This document shows, in pieces, positions 9,158 through 18,184 of a DNA stretch of 64,000 bases (within the stretch, counting starts at the first letter, position 1; every line of letters begins with the position of its first letter). The DNA comes from Cellulophaga sp. L1A9 (lineage in GTDB: Bacteria > Bacteroidota > Bacteroidia > Flavobacteriales > Flavobacteriaceae). Both the position numbers and the translations under genes were made by a program. The notes beneath the pieces are model-generated. The model saw only the letters and a list, made by a program, of their open reading frames with translations. It made no database searches and was not told where the DNA came from. The DNA is taken from assembly GCF_009797025.1 (NCBI RefSeq), contig NZ_CP047027.1, positions 3,596,001-3,660,000 of the forward strand, in the 5' to 3' direction.

Positions 9158-11281
9158 TTAAGATGGGTTTTGGAAGCCAATATTTTGGAAGGTACAGCTT
9201 TCAAAAGAAACGTCTAAAGTAAGTTCTTCATTTATAGAATATCTTGAGGTTCTTAATGATTCTATATTACTAATTTTACAATTTATAAATTTATTTCCAG
9301 TGTTCACTCTGTCAACTTTAAATAAATTATCAGCACCCGAAAACGTACAATTTAAAAACGTATTATTTTTAGCATAGGATGTTAAACGTCCAGATTGATT
9401 ATTAAAGTGGAAATCTATAATAGCGCCACTATGTGTTACGGTGTTTGTAATTTCGCAATCAGTAAATGTATTATTAAATGCGGCAGTATTAATAATGTTA
9501 CTTCCATCACTTTCAACCCAATCTGAAAATACAATACCCTCTCCGGAATCATTGCTACATCTTAAGAATTTATTATCATATGAGTAATTTGTTATCTCCC
9601 AGCCTCCGCTAAGCGCTTCTCCAGTACCTTGTACGTGACAATCAGTAAATGTGTTATTATGTATATTATTATTCAATTCAAAGCTTGTGCCGTATGCTGT
9701 ACAATTTTCGTAAGAATTGTAGCTGCTATTAACCTTAACACTAAAACCGTGACCATAATGTGATAAATCTCCAATTCTGTTAACTATACAATTTTTAAAA
9801 TTAGAATTTTCAGTTTTGTAAGCCATTATATAATAATCCGTTGGATTTATATTATTGTCACAATAGACTGATGAGAAATTCATTTCAATGTTTTGACTTC
9901 CTACAATGGCAATTCCTCTAGCACCACAATTAATTGCGATAGAATTGTTAATATTACCATTCGTCGTGTCTGTCATCCAAATTCCCGAACCAGTTAAATT
10001 TAAAAATGCATTTGAAGTGTAATCTGGGTAGGAATGACTTTGGTAGAAATCTCCATGATCACTAGTAATTATATTATTTAAGTCAACATTGTTTCCAGTT
10101 GAGAATATTCCGTATTCAAAATATCTGATTTGAAAATTATTTATTTCAATATAATTTTTTCTGTTTTCTATACCCATGCCAATGCCTATATTATTGGTTC
10201 TATTCCCTTGCAATAAAGGCATAACAGTGGCATCCAATTTATCCCCATTGTTCTTGTAGTCCTCATAAGACACCGTTGGACCATTAGTACTTTCAATATC
10301 TCCAGGATTTGTCTTATACCCAATAAATTGAATTTTATTAGTAGAGGTGCCAGAGTTAGCGACAACAAGGTTTACAGCGCCATAATTTCCTGCTTTTATA
10401 TACACCACGTCACCAGCTTTTGCTGTACTAAAGGCGTGTGTAATGCTCCAAGCAGTAGCTTCAGTAGCTCCTGTGTTTGTGCTTTTTCCTGTAGTTGTTA
10501 CATATTTTATAGTAGCACCTGTAGGTTGTTCGCTACTTTGTATAGTTACTTTAAGGGTTCCGTTTTCTGTAGAGGTAGAGGCATCTGTATTGGTCACACT
10601 TGTTTTGTACAATATTTGATCCTCTCCCGTGGTATCTTTGTTAGGTGTGTAGGTAATGGTATTGTCTGCATTTAATACCGCAGTACCTTTATTGGCCAAA
10701 CTTATTTCTGTAATGGTAACATCAGATGCTTCAGAAAAAGTGTCGTTTGCTAAAGGGCTTATTGTTTTAGCAGTTTCAAAGGTAGTTGTTACAAGATCAT
10801 CTACTACATCTTTGGTTGGGGTAATGGTTACTTCAAAAGTATTTACTTGTTCTACCGTAGTTTCTGTAGAATCTTGTATGTTCATGGTATAGCTAAAACT
10901 ATCTGTACCATTATAATCTGCTGCCGGCGCATAAATAATTTCGTTATTATTATTCATTTCCGTTTTCCCATTTTTGGGTTGCGTAATACTTTTTAAAGAG
11001 TAGGTCTTTTTTTCTGTAGAATTTTCAGAGGCACCCTTGGTAATGTCTAAGGCTACTTTGGTGTCTTCAGAAAGTATTAGTGTGCCTTTTTGATAATCAA
11101 TTACAGGTTCAGCTGCAACGCCATCAGTGGCATCTTCATCAGGTGTAATTTCATCAGGAACTATTGTTTCTTCAACAATGAGTTCTGCAAAGGTCGTTTC
11201 GGTATCTTGAGAACAAGATAATGTGAGCAATGCAAAGGTTAGTAGGAAACCTAGACATTTAAGGAAATGGGGTATTTTCAT
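9158..11281 (-). CDS. lipoprotein with cadherin/Ig-like repeats and right-handed beta-helix
   Basis: The 707-residue protein has a lipoprotein signal (lipobox LTLSC, Cys23). After it come two Big_9/cadherin-like tandem domains with the NG(T/K)...YTP or YAP...ADYNGTDSF pattern (about residues 45-155 and 160-250). A DUF1565-like opening (YVTTTGKSTNTGATEATAW) follows, then a long N/G-rich parallel beta-helix to the C-terminus with repeating NNxFxxC units. The fold fits pectate-lyase-type enzymes such as PL6, or a polymer-binding protein. Set beside the polysaccharide export genes, it may trim or bind the exported polymer; no catalytic residues can be named. It sits alone between two gap regions. 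Confidence 0.7.
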   Translation of the reverse strand: MKIPHFLKCLGFLLTFALLTLSCSQDTETTFAELIVEETIVPDEITPDEDATDGVAAEPVIDYQKGTLILSEDTKVALDITKGASENSTEKKTYSLKSITQPKNGKTEMNNNNEIIYAPAADYNGTDSFSYTMNIQDSTETTVEQVNTFEVTITPTKDVVDDLVTTTFETAKTISPLANDTFSEASDVTITEISLANKGTAVLNADNTITYTPNKDTTGEDQILYKTSVTNTDASTSTENGTLKVTIQSSEQPTGATIKYVTTTGKSTNTGATEATAWSITHAFSTAKAGDVVYIKAGNYGAVNLVVANSGTSTNKIQFIGYKTNPGDIESTNGPTVSYEDYKNNGDKLDATVMPLLQGNRTNNIGIGMGIENRKNYIEINNFQIRYFEYGIFSTGNNVDLNNIITSDHGDFYQSHSYPDYTSNAFLNLTGSGIWMTDTTNGNINNSIAINCGARGIAIVGSQNIEMNFSSVYCDNNINPTDYYIMAYKTENSNFKNCIVNRIGDLSHYGHGFSVKVNSSYNSYENCTAYGTSFELNNNIHNNTFTDCHVQGTGEALSGGWEITNYSYDNKFLRCSNDSGEGIVFSDWVESDGSNIINTAAFNNTFTDCEITNTVTHSGAIIDFHFNNQSGRLTSYAKNNTFLNCTFSGADNLFKVDRVNTGNKFINCKISNIESLRTSRYSINEELTLDVSFESCTFQNIGFQNPS

Positions 11282-11591
11282 TAATTATACTATTTTATTA
11301 CTATATTTAAGCTTTGGGTTGTGCAATACTATTCTAAAAAATTGACTTAATCGATAAAAAGATTGATTTTTTCGATGAACTACCACAATCAACTTAAACT
11401 ATTACGTGCCATTTTGCTTTTTGGACTTTTAAGTGTCTGTTTTTTCGATGAAATACACTATTTTTTTTGATTTGGGTTAAAAAAAACAGCTTTTACTTCA
11501 GCTTATATTTATTTTATACATTTTCTAGTATCGTCTACTAACGTAACAATCATTATATTAAGTATTCAGGGAATGCTGGTTATTTTCTTGC
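11282..11591. other. gene-free interval
   Basis: About 310 AT-rich bases separate the beta-helix lipoprotein start from the terminator of the next gene. They should hold the promoter of the lipoprotein on the minus strand. I see no ORF and no clear TAnnTTTG box at a fixed distance; two near-identical TTTTTTCGATGAA stretches (around 11368 and 11440) form a short direct repeat. Confidence 0.4.
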
Positions 11592-11634
11592 ATAAAAAAA
11601 AGCCTTACTTAAGAAGATCTTAAATAAGGCTTTA
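11592..11634 (-). terminator. Rho-independent terminator after the uronate dehydrogenase gene
   Basis: On the minus strand, AAAGCCTTATTTAAGA pairs with TCTTAAGTAAGGCTTT across a tiny loop and is followed by a run of eight T. It lies 20 bases past the stop of the dehydrogenase gene and separates it from the lipoprotein gene. Confidence 0.85.
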
Positions 11635-11654
11635 ATAAGGGATTTATTTTTGTA

Positions 11655-12935
11655 TTATAATCTAGCGGTACTTTTATTCTTTAGTACGCCTTTAACATCA
11701 TAAATAACGCCATTATCTTCTAGGAAATCATTTAATTCTAAATGTTCGTATTCTTTATGTGCTACTGTTAAAACAATGGCACTGAATTTTTCTGTAGGCG
11801 TATTTTTTGTAGTTTCTAATTTGTATTCATGTAAAACTTCTTCTGGTGAAGCCCAAGGGTCATAAACGGTAGTCGTTATCCCGTATTCTTTTAGATTGTT
11901 AATGACATCTACTGCTTTGGTATTCCGAACATCAGGACAGTTTTCTTTAAAAGTGATGCCTAAAACCAAAATTTTAGCATTATTAATTTTCAAATCATTC
12001 TTAAGCATTAACTTAATTACTTCAGAAGCCACATAATTTCCCATACTATCGTTAAGCCTACGTCCTGCTAAGATTATTTCAGGATGGTAACCGTATTCTT
12101 GTGCTTTTTGGGCTAAGTAATAAGGATCAACACCAATACAGTGTCCGCCTACCAAGCCTGGTTTAAAGGGAAGGAAGTTCCATTTGGTGCCTGCTGCTTC
12201 TAAAACAGCATGCGTATCTATATGCATTAAATTAAAAATCTTTGCTAATTCGTTGACAAATGCAATATTGATATCACGTTGTGAATTTTCAATCACTTTT
12301 GCCGCCTCGGCTACTTTAATCGTAGGGGCTAGGTGTGTACCTGCCGTAATTACCGATTTATATAAATTGTCTACTAGTATTCCTATTTCTGGTGTAGATC
12401 CTGAAGTTACCTTAAGAATTTTCTCTACGGTATGTTCTTTATCTCCTGGGTTGATACGTTCTGGAGAGTATCCAGCAAAAAAATCAGTATTAAATTGCAA
12501 ACCACTCACTTTCTCTAAAACAGGAATACATTCTTCTTCTGTTGCGCCAGGGTAAACGGTAGATTCATAAATAACGATATCTCCTTTTTTAAGTACGGCA
12601 GCAACAGTTTCACTAGACTTGTATAATGGTGTTAAATCTGGTCTATTGTTTTTATCAACAGGGGTAGGTACCGTTACGATATAGTAGTTACACTGTTCTA
12701 AATCTTCTACATTGTGTGAACAATATAGGCCTATAGCCTCACTTGTGCTTGGTTTTAAAACAGATTTTAAAGTCTTAGCATCTATTTCTAAAGTGGCATC
12801 ATGACCTGAGTTTAGCTCATTAATTCTTTGCTCGTTAATATCAAAACCCACCACAGAATATTTTGTAGCAAACAATCGCGCCAAAGGCAAGCCAACATAA
12901 CCAAGACCAATAATTCCAATTTTTATCGAATTCAT
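11655..12935 (-). CDS. wbpO: nucleotide-sugar 6-dehydrogenase, WbpO/TviB (UDP-HexNAc uronate) type
   Basis: The 426-residue protein starts with IKIGIIGLGYVGLPLA (NAD-binding GxGYVG, residues 8-14) and holds the catalytic-cysteine motif GLVGGHCIGVDPYYLA near residue 265. The C-terminal domain has NTKAVDVINNLKEYG. Compared with UDP-glucose dehydrogenase (present separately at 15.4-16.8 kb), the GGHCIGVDPYY form fits the WbpA/WbpO/TviB branch. That branch oxidises UDP-GlcNAc or UDP-GalNAc to the uronic acid. The exact substrate is inferred. It has its own terminator, and 144 bp separate it from the upstream epimerase gene. Confidence 0.8.
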   Translation of the reverse strand: MNSIKIGIIGLGYVGLPLARLFATKYSVVGFDINEQRINELNSGHDATLEIDAKTLKSVLKPSTSEAIGLYCSHNVEDLEQCNYYIVTVPTPVDKNNRPDLTPLYKSSETVAAVLKKGDIVIYESTVYPGATEEECIPVLEKVSGLQFNTDFFAGYSPERINPGDKEHTVEKILKVTSGSTPEIGILVDNLYKSVITAGTHLAPTIKVAEAAKVIENSQRDINIAFVNELAKIFNLMHIDTHAVLEAAGTKWNFLPFKPGLVGGHCIGVDPYYLAQKAQEYGYHPEIILAGRRLNDSMGNYVASEVIKLMLKNDLKINNAKILVLGITFKENCPDVRNTKAVDVINNLKEYGITTTVYDPWASPEEVLHEYKLETTKNTPTEKFSAIVLTVAHKEYEHLELNDFLEDNGVIYDVKGVLKNKSTARL

Positions 12936-13079
12936 AATTTAGTACTTAAAGAAATAGGATTTCTAATATCATAAATTACGGATGAAATCAATTTTTAGAC
13001 TTGCGAGGATGGTCTTTATCGCATTTTTTTTTAACACAAAGCGGATTAAAATTTTATAGGCTTGCAAATGATAGCTGTT

Positions 13080-14108
13080 TTATGCTTTATAAAATTCTTT
13101 GTACCAGTCAATGAATTTTTTTATTCCTTCTGCGACTGTTGTTTTAGGAGAATAGTCATAATCTTTGATTAAATCATCTACATTGGCCCAAGTTTTTGCT
13201 ACATCTCCTGGTTGCATTGGAAGCAATTCTTTCTCCGCTTTTTTAGAAAGATTATTCTCAATTTCAGCAATAAAATCTGTTAACTTTACACTGTCGTTGT
13301 TCCCGATATTATAGATTTTATAACCTTCATTATTGGCTATTCTTTCTTTCGTATCTTTTTCAATAATTCTAAAAACACCCTCTACAATATCATCTACATA
13401 GGTGAAATCTCGCTCCATATCTCCATGATTAAATACTTTAATCGGTTGGTCCTTGCTAATTGCTTCTGTGAATAAAAAGAGTGCCATGTCTGGTCTTCCC
13501 CAAGGCCCATAAACCGTAAAGAAACGAAGCCCTGTAGTCGCAAAACCATAGAGATGGCTGTAGGTATGTGCCATTAATTCATTGGCTTTTTTACTTGCCG
13601 CATATAAACTGATAGGATGATCAACGGTATCTGTTGTTTTAAAAGGAATTTCTTTATTTAACCCATAAACACTAGAGCTACTGGCATAAACTAAATGCTT
13701 TACATTGTGGTGTCTACAGCATTCTAAAATATTTAAGAAACCAACAATATTACTATCAATATAGGTTTCAGGGTTTTCAATACTGTAGCGTACACCAGCT
13801 TGCGCGGCTAAATTGCATACAATATCAAATTTCTCATTAGCGAATAGTGTAGGTAAGTTTTCGCGATCTTCAATGTTTAATCGGATGAATTTATAGCGAT
13901 TACCAAAAGTTTCACTTTCGCAAATTTGATTAAACGAACTAGCTTCAGCTTTAGAGATACCAAGTTCTTTTAATCGGGCAAATTTTAGGTTAATATCGTA
14001 GTAATCATTTATGTTATCTAAACCAACAACGTCATGTCCGTTTGCTAATAATTTTTGAGCGGTATGGAAGCCGATAAAACCTGCAGCTCCTGTTACGAGT
14101 ACTTTCAT
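13080..14108 (-). CDS. UDP-glucuronate 4-epimerase-like SDR (CapI family)
   Basis: This 342-residue extended SDR has the NAD motif GAAGFIG at residues 7-13, then LDNINDYYDINLKFARL, typical of CapI/LspL-type UDP-GlcA epimerases. The active-site stretch SLYAASKKANELMAHTYSHL holds the YxxxK pair, and FTVYGPWGRPDMALFLF is the family signature. Paired with Ugd, which makes UDP-GlcA, it would supply UDP-galacturonate. It may instead act on the WbpO product. Confidence 0.8.
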   Translation of the reverse strand: MKVLVTGAAGFIGFHTAQKLLANGHDVVGLDNINDYYDINLKFARLKELGISKAEASSFNQICESETFGNRYKFIRLNIEDRENLPTLFANEKFDIVCNLAAQAGVRYSIENPETYIDSNIVGFLNILECCRHHNVKHLVYASSSSVYGLNKEIPFKTTDTVDHPISLYAASKKANELMAHTYSHLYGFATTGLRFFTVYGPWGRPDMALFLFTEAISKDQPIKVFNHGDMERDFTYVDDIVEGVFRIIEKDTKERIANNEGYKIYNIGNNDSVKLTDFIAEIENNLSKKAEKELLPMQPGDVAKTWANVDDLIKDYDYSPKTTVAEGIKKFIDWYKEFYKA

Positions 14109-14230
14109 AAGTATAGTGTTGTTGTGGCTAAATTTATATTTTCATTTTACAAGGATAAAAGTAATCAAACTATTATTAAGTTTTCTGCTTTTTAACAAAG
14201 CAATGTTTTTATTAATCATGTTTACATTGT

Positions 14231-15345
14231 GGTGTCTTTGCTTTTAATTTGAATGCTGTTGTCACTTCGAGTGAATTTAAAGCGTTTTTTAATGCTTTAA
14301 ATTAGTATCGAGAAGTACTCATGTTCTGGGTAATTCTCAGTAGTTCTACTTAGCGCAATTGAAATGAATTTTTTCTTTTAAACTTCTTAGTTGTAATGAG
14401 TTCTCGATACAGTTTTTACTTCGTTACGCTACATAAAAACCACTCGAACTGACATTGTGGTGTCTTGACTTTTAATCTGAATATGGTTGTCACTTCGAGT
14501 GAATTTTAAGCGTTTTTTAATGCTTTAAATGAGTATCGAGAAGTACTCATGTTCTGGATAATTCTCAGTAGTTCTACTGAGCGCAATTGAAGTGTGCTTT
14601 TTGTTTTGAACTTCTTAGTGATAATAAGTTCTCTATACAATTTTTACTTCGTTGCACTACGTAAAAACCACTCGAACTGACATTGTGGTGTTCTGGTTCT
14701 TGAACTTAAACTTTTTAGTTGTAATTAGTTCTCGATACAATTTTTACTTCGTTGTACTACGCTAAAATCACTGGAACTGACAAGGTATTCTTTTGGCTTT
14801 TAAATTGAATATAGTTGTCACTTCGAGTGAATTTAAAGCGTTTTTTAATGCTTTAAATTAGTATCGAGAAGTACTCATGTTTTGGATAATTCTCAGTAGT
14901 TCTGCTTAGCGCAGTTGGAGTGTGTTTTTTCTTTTGAACTTCTTAGTGGTAATGAGTTCTCGATACAATTTTCACTTCGTTACACTACGTGAAAATCACT
15001 CGAACTGACATTGTGGTGTTCTGGTTCTTGAACTTAAACTTATTAGTTGTAATTAGTTCTCGATACAATTTTTACTTCGTTGTACTACGCTAAAATCACT
15101 GGAACTGACAAGGTATTCTTTTGGCTTTTAAATTGAATATAGTTGTCACTTCGAGTGAATTTAAAGCATTTTTTAATGCCTTAAATTAGTATTGAGAAGT
15201 ACTTGTGTTCTGGGTAATTCTCAGTAGTTCTGCTGTGCGCAATTGAAATGTGTTTTTTGTTTTTAACTTTTTAGTTGTAATTAGTTTTCGATACAATTTT
15301 TACTTCGTTGCACTACATAAAAACCACTTGAATTGACATTGGTAC
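14231..15345. repeat. mosaic array of REP-like palindromic elements
   Basis: The 1.3-kb gap between capI and ugd is filled by repeats. A full unit of about 230 bp has a left block (TGTCACTTCGAGTGAAT ... TATCGAGAAGTACT) and a right block (AGTTCTCGATAC ... CACTCGAACTGACA) whose ends are inverted copies of each other. Each block has an inner hairpin (AAAGCGTTTTTTAATGCTTT; TTTTTACTTCG...GTAAAAA). Full units begin near 14257, 14487, 14815 and 15144. Two half units (right block only) lie near 14690-14785 and 15019-15115, so the half+full pair of about 328 bp is itself duplicated in tandem. No ORF lies inside. The layout resembles bacterial interspersed mosaic elements. Confidence 0.85.
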
Positions 15346-15349
15346 AATA

Positions 15350-15395
15350 AAAAAAATCGTTATTAAATTTGAGAATCAAATTTAATAACGATTTT
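15350..15395 (-). terminator. terminator after ugd
   Basis: On the minus strand an almost perfect 19-bp stem (AAATCGTTATTAAATTTGA and its complement) with a three-base loop is followed by a T run. It ends the ugd transcript 28 bases past its stop and isolates it from the repeat array. Confidence 0.85.
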
Positions 15396-15422
15396 ACAAG
15401 TAAGCCTTTTTTACAGATGAAC

Positions 15423-16820
15423 TTAAACTTGGCCTATTCTGTAATAGTTAAAACCAATTTTTTCCATTTTAGCTTTATCTAAAAGACGTCTTCCGTCAAA
15501 TATAAAAGCAGGCTTTAACATTTTGTCATATATTTTTTCCCAATCGTAGGTTTTAAATTCATCCCACTCTGTGAGTATCGCAATGGCATGTGCATTTTCT
15601 ACTTGCTCCATAGGGTCGTTTACTACCGTAAGTAAATTTCTATTTTCTTCTGGAGTACGTGTATTTAAATAATCTAAATCTCTAAATACCGTTTGTTCTT
15701 TTACTTGAGGATCAAAAACACTTAATTCTGCTCTTTCTTCTAGTAAAGCATCTGCTACATAGATAGCCGCAGATTCTCTAGTGTCATTGGTGTCTTTTTT
15801 AAATGCCCAGCCAAAGAAGACTATTTTTTTACCTGATACAGTGTTGTATAAAGTACTGATGATATTATCTGCAAACCTTCTTTTTTGATAGTCATTCATG
15901 ATGATGACTTGTTCCCAGTAATCTGCAACTTCTTGTAAGCCTAAGCTTTGAGAAATATACACGAGGTTTAAGATATCTTTTTGAAAACATGAACCTCCAA
16001 AACCAACGGAAGAACTTAAGAATTTAGAACCAATACGAGAATCAAATCCAATAGCTCTAGCAACTTCTTCAACATTCGCATCTGTTTTTTCGCAGAGTGC
16101 AGAAATAGAATTGATGGAAGATACCCGTTGTGCTAAAAATGCATTTGCTACTAATTTTGATAACTCAGAAGACCAAACATTCGTTTGCAAAATACGATCT
16201 TTAGGCAACCAGTTTTCATAAATTTGACTTAATAAATCTTTTGCTTTTTGACCAGTAGGAGTTTCATCACCACCAATTAAAACACGGTCAGCATGTAATA
16301 AATCTTGTATGGCCGTTCCTTCTGCTAAAAACTCAGGGTTTGATAGGATTTCAAAATTAACACCATTCCCCGTATTGTCAAGGATATTTTTTATAGCTCC
16401 AGCAGTACGTACTGGTAAAGTAGATTTTTCGACTACTATTTTATCCGTGGTCGCTACTTTTGCAATATTTCTAGCGCACAGTTCAATGAATTTTAGATCT
16501 GCGGCTTGTCCTTTTCCTTTCCCGTAGGTTTTTGTTGGAGTATTTACCGAGATGAAAATTACATCTGCTTCGTCAATAGCTTTATCTACTTCTGTAGAGA
16601 AAAATAAGTTTTTATTTCTAGTAGCTGCAACAATTTCTTTTAAGCCTGGCTCGTAAATTGGAAGTTTATCTAAGTCAGCCTCATTCCATTGTGCAATTCT
16701 ATCTGCATTGATATCTACAACAGTAACGGTAATATGTGGACATTTTTTAGCGATTACGGACATGGTTGGACCACCAACATAACCTGCGCCGATACAACAT
16801 ATTTTTGTGATTTCTTTCAT
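15423..16820 (-). CDS. ugd: UDP-glucose 6-dehydrogenase
   Basis: The 465-residue protein, counted from the ATG at 16820, starts [19 protein letters not shown]. Its length and motifs ([10 protein letters not shown] at the N-terminus, [25 protein letters not shown] with the catalytic Cys near residue 275, [16 protein letters not shown]) match the longer, eukaryote-like UDP-glucose dehydrogenases. It oxidises UDP-glucose to UDP-glucuronate using two NAD+. An upstream in-frame ATG adds ten residues before the conserved start and is less likely. It is divergent from the aminotransferase gene across 239 bp and has its own terminator. Confidence 0.9.
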   Translation of the reverse strand: MKEITKICCIGAGYVGGPTMSVIAKKCPHITVTVVDINADRIAQWNEADLDKLPIYEPGLKEIVAATRNKNLFFSTEVDKAIDEADVIFISVNTPTKTYGKGKGQAADLKFIELCARNIAKVATTDKIVVEKSTLPVRTAGAIKNILDNTGNGVNFEILSNPEFLAEGTAIQDLLHADRVLIGGDETPTGQKAKDLLSQIYENWLPKDRILQTNVWSSELSKLVANAFLAQRVSSINSISALCEKTDANVEEVARAIGFDSRIGSKFLSSSVGFGGSCFQKDILNLVYISQSLGLQEVADYWEQVIIMNDYQKRRFADNIISTLYNTVSGKKIVFFGWAFKKDTNDTRESAAIYVADALLEERAELSVFDPQVKEQTVFRDLDYLNTRTPEENRNLLTVVNDPMEQVENAHAIAILTEWDEFKTYDWEKIYDKMLKPAFIFDGRRLLDKAKMEKIGFNYYRIGQV

Positions 16821-17059
16821 TGGAATAATATCTTCAGTATTAAAATACAAATATTAAACTTTATTTTTTAACGAACCTTATCTTATCGAATAATTGAGGA
16901 TTTAAAAGGATGAAGTACTGTTTATCTTGCATTAACACAAATAGATGCGTATTTAATCGATAATTTAATAGCTTAAACGAATTCTATATATAATAGAAGT
17001 GGAAATAAAAAACTATGTCTATTTTTACCCTGAATTTTACACGATAATTAAAATACTAC

Positions 17060-18184
17060 ATGGCACATTCAAAAATATGGCTTTCTTCTCCGCATATGGG
17101 GACAAACGAAGAAATGTATGTTAAACAAGCATTTGACACCAATTGGGTAGCCCCTTTAGGGCCAAATGTAGATGCCTTTGAAGTAGCAATTCAAGACTAT
17201 GTAGGTGAAGGTGTTTCTGTAGCAGCCTTAAGTTCAGGTACTGGTGCCATCCATTTAGCCTTAGAAATATTAGGCGTAGCTTCGGGAGATGAAGTGCTTT
17301 GCCAAAGTTTTACTTTTTCAGCTTCGGCAAATCCTATCAAATATTTAGGAGCTCTTCCTGTATTTGTGGATAGTGAAAGAGCTACGTGGAATATGTGTCC
17401 CGTATTGTTGGAAGAGGCCATTAACGATCGAATTAAGAAAGGTAAAAAACCTAAAGCGATAGTTGCTGTACATTTGTATGGGATGCCTTATAAAATTAAA
17501 GAGATTACAGAACTCTCTAAAAAATATGATATTCCGGTGGTTGAAGATAGTGCAGAGGCATTAGGAAGTAGCTATAATGGCGTTAAATGTAGTAGTTTTG
17601 GGGATATTGGAATTTTATCCTTCAACGGAAATAAAATTATTACGACCTCTGGTGGGGGAGCCTTAGTTTCTAAAAATAAAGAATACAGAAAAAAAGCAAT
17701 TTTTCTAGCAACGCAAGCTAGAGATGATGCACCACATTATCAACATTCTAATGTGGGGTATAATTATAGAATGAGTAATATTTTGGCGGGCATTGGCCGG
17801 GGCCAAATGGAAGTACTTGACGATAGAGTCGCTGCACGAAGAGCGAATTACGAATTGTATGTGAATGGATTATCAGCAATTAATGAATTAGAATTTTTGC
17901 CAGAACCTGCCGGTTATTTTTCTAACAGATGGTTGAGTTGTATTTTAACTCCGTCATTTGAAATTAGAGAAGAAGTGCGGCTATTATTGTTAGAGCATAA
18001 TATAGAATCAAGACCTTTATGGAAACCAATGCATTTGCAGCCTATTTTTGAAAATGCACCAAATTATTCAAACGGAACCTCTGAAGATTTATTTAATAGA
18101 GGACTTTGTTTGCCAAGTGGTTCTAATCTAACAAAAGAAGAAGTTTTATCTATAATACAGTTAATTAAAACAGTATTCTCATGA
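17060..18184 (+). CDS. DegT/DnrJ/EryC1/StrS family sugar aminotransferase
   Basis: This 374-residue PLP enzyme of the sugar aminotransferase family has the PLP lysine in SFNGNKIITTSGGG (K192), and VEDSAEALGSSYNG upstream with the cofactor-binding Asp. The N-terminus (KIWLSSPHMGTNEEMYVKQA) matches PglE/WecE-like proteins. It overlaps the next gene, a FlaA1-like 4,6-dehydratase, by four bases. The pair fits UDP-4-amino-4,6-dideoxy-GlcNAc (bacillosamine-type) synthesis: dehydratase first, then transamination. The exact sugar is inferred. Confidence 0.85.
   Translation: MAHSKIWLSSPHMGTNEEMYVKQAFDTNWVAPLGPNVDAFEVAIQDYVGEGVSVAALSSGTGAIHLALEILGVASGDEVLCQSFTFSASANPIKYLGALPVFVDSERATWNMCPVLLEEAINDRIKKGKKPKAIVAVHLYGMPYKIKEITELSKKYDIPVVEDSAEALGSSYNGVKCSSFGDIGILSFNGNKIITTSGGGALVSKNKEYRKKAIFLATQARDDAPHYQHSNVGYNYRMSNILAGIGRGQMEVLDDRVAARRANYELYVNGLSAINELEFLPEPAGYFSNRWLSCILTPSFEIREEVRLLLLEHNIESRPLWKPMHLQPIFENAPNYSNGTSEDLFNRGLCLPSGSNLTKEEVLSIIQLIKTVFS

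Noticed and set aside
10186..10892. Frames overlapping the beta-helix lipoprotein gene
   Set aside because: They are shadows of the long lipoprotein frame and show repetitive low-complexity translation.
14231..15345. Possible CRISPR array
   Set aside because: Units are about 230 bp with diverged inner parts and no regular short spacers; no cas genes are near.
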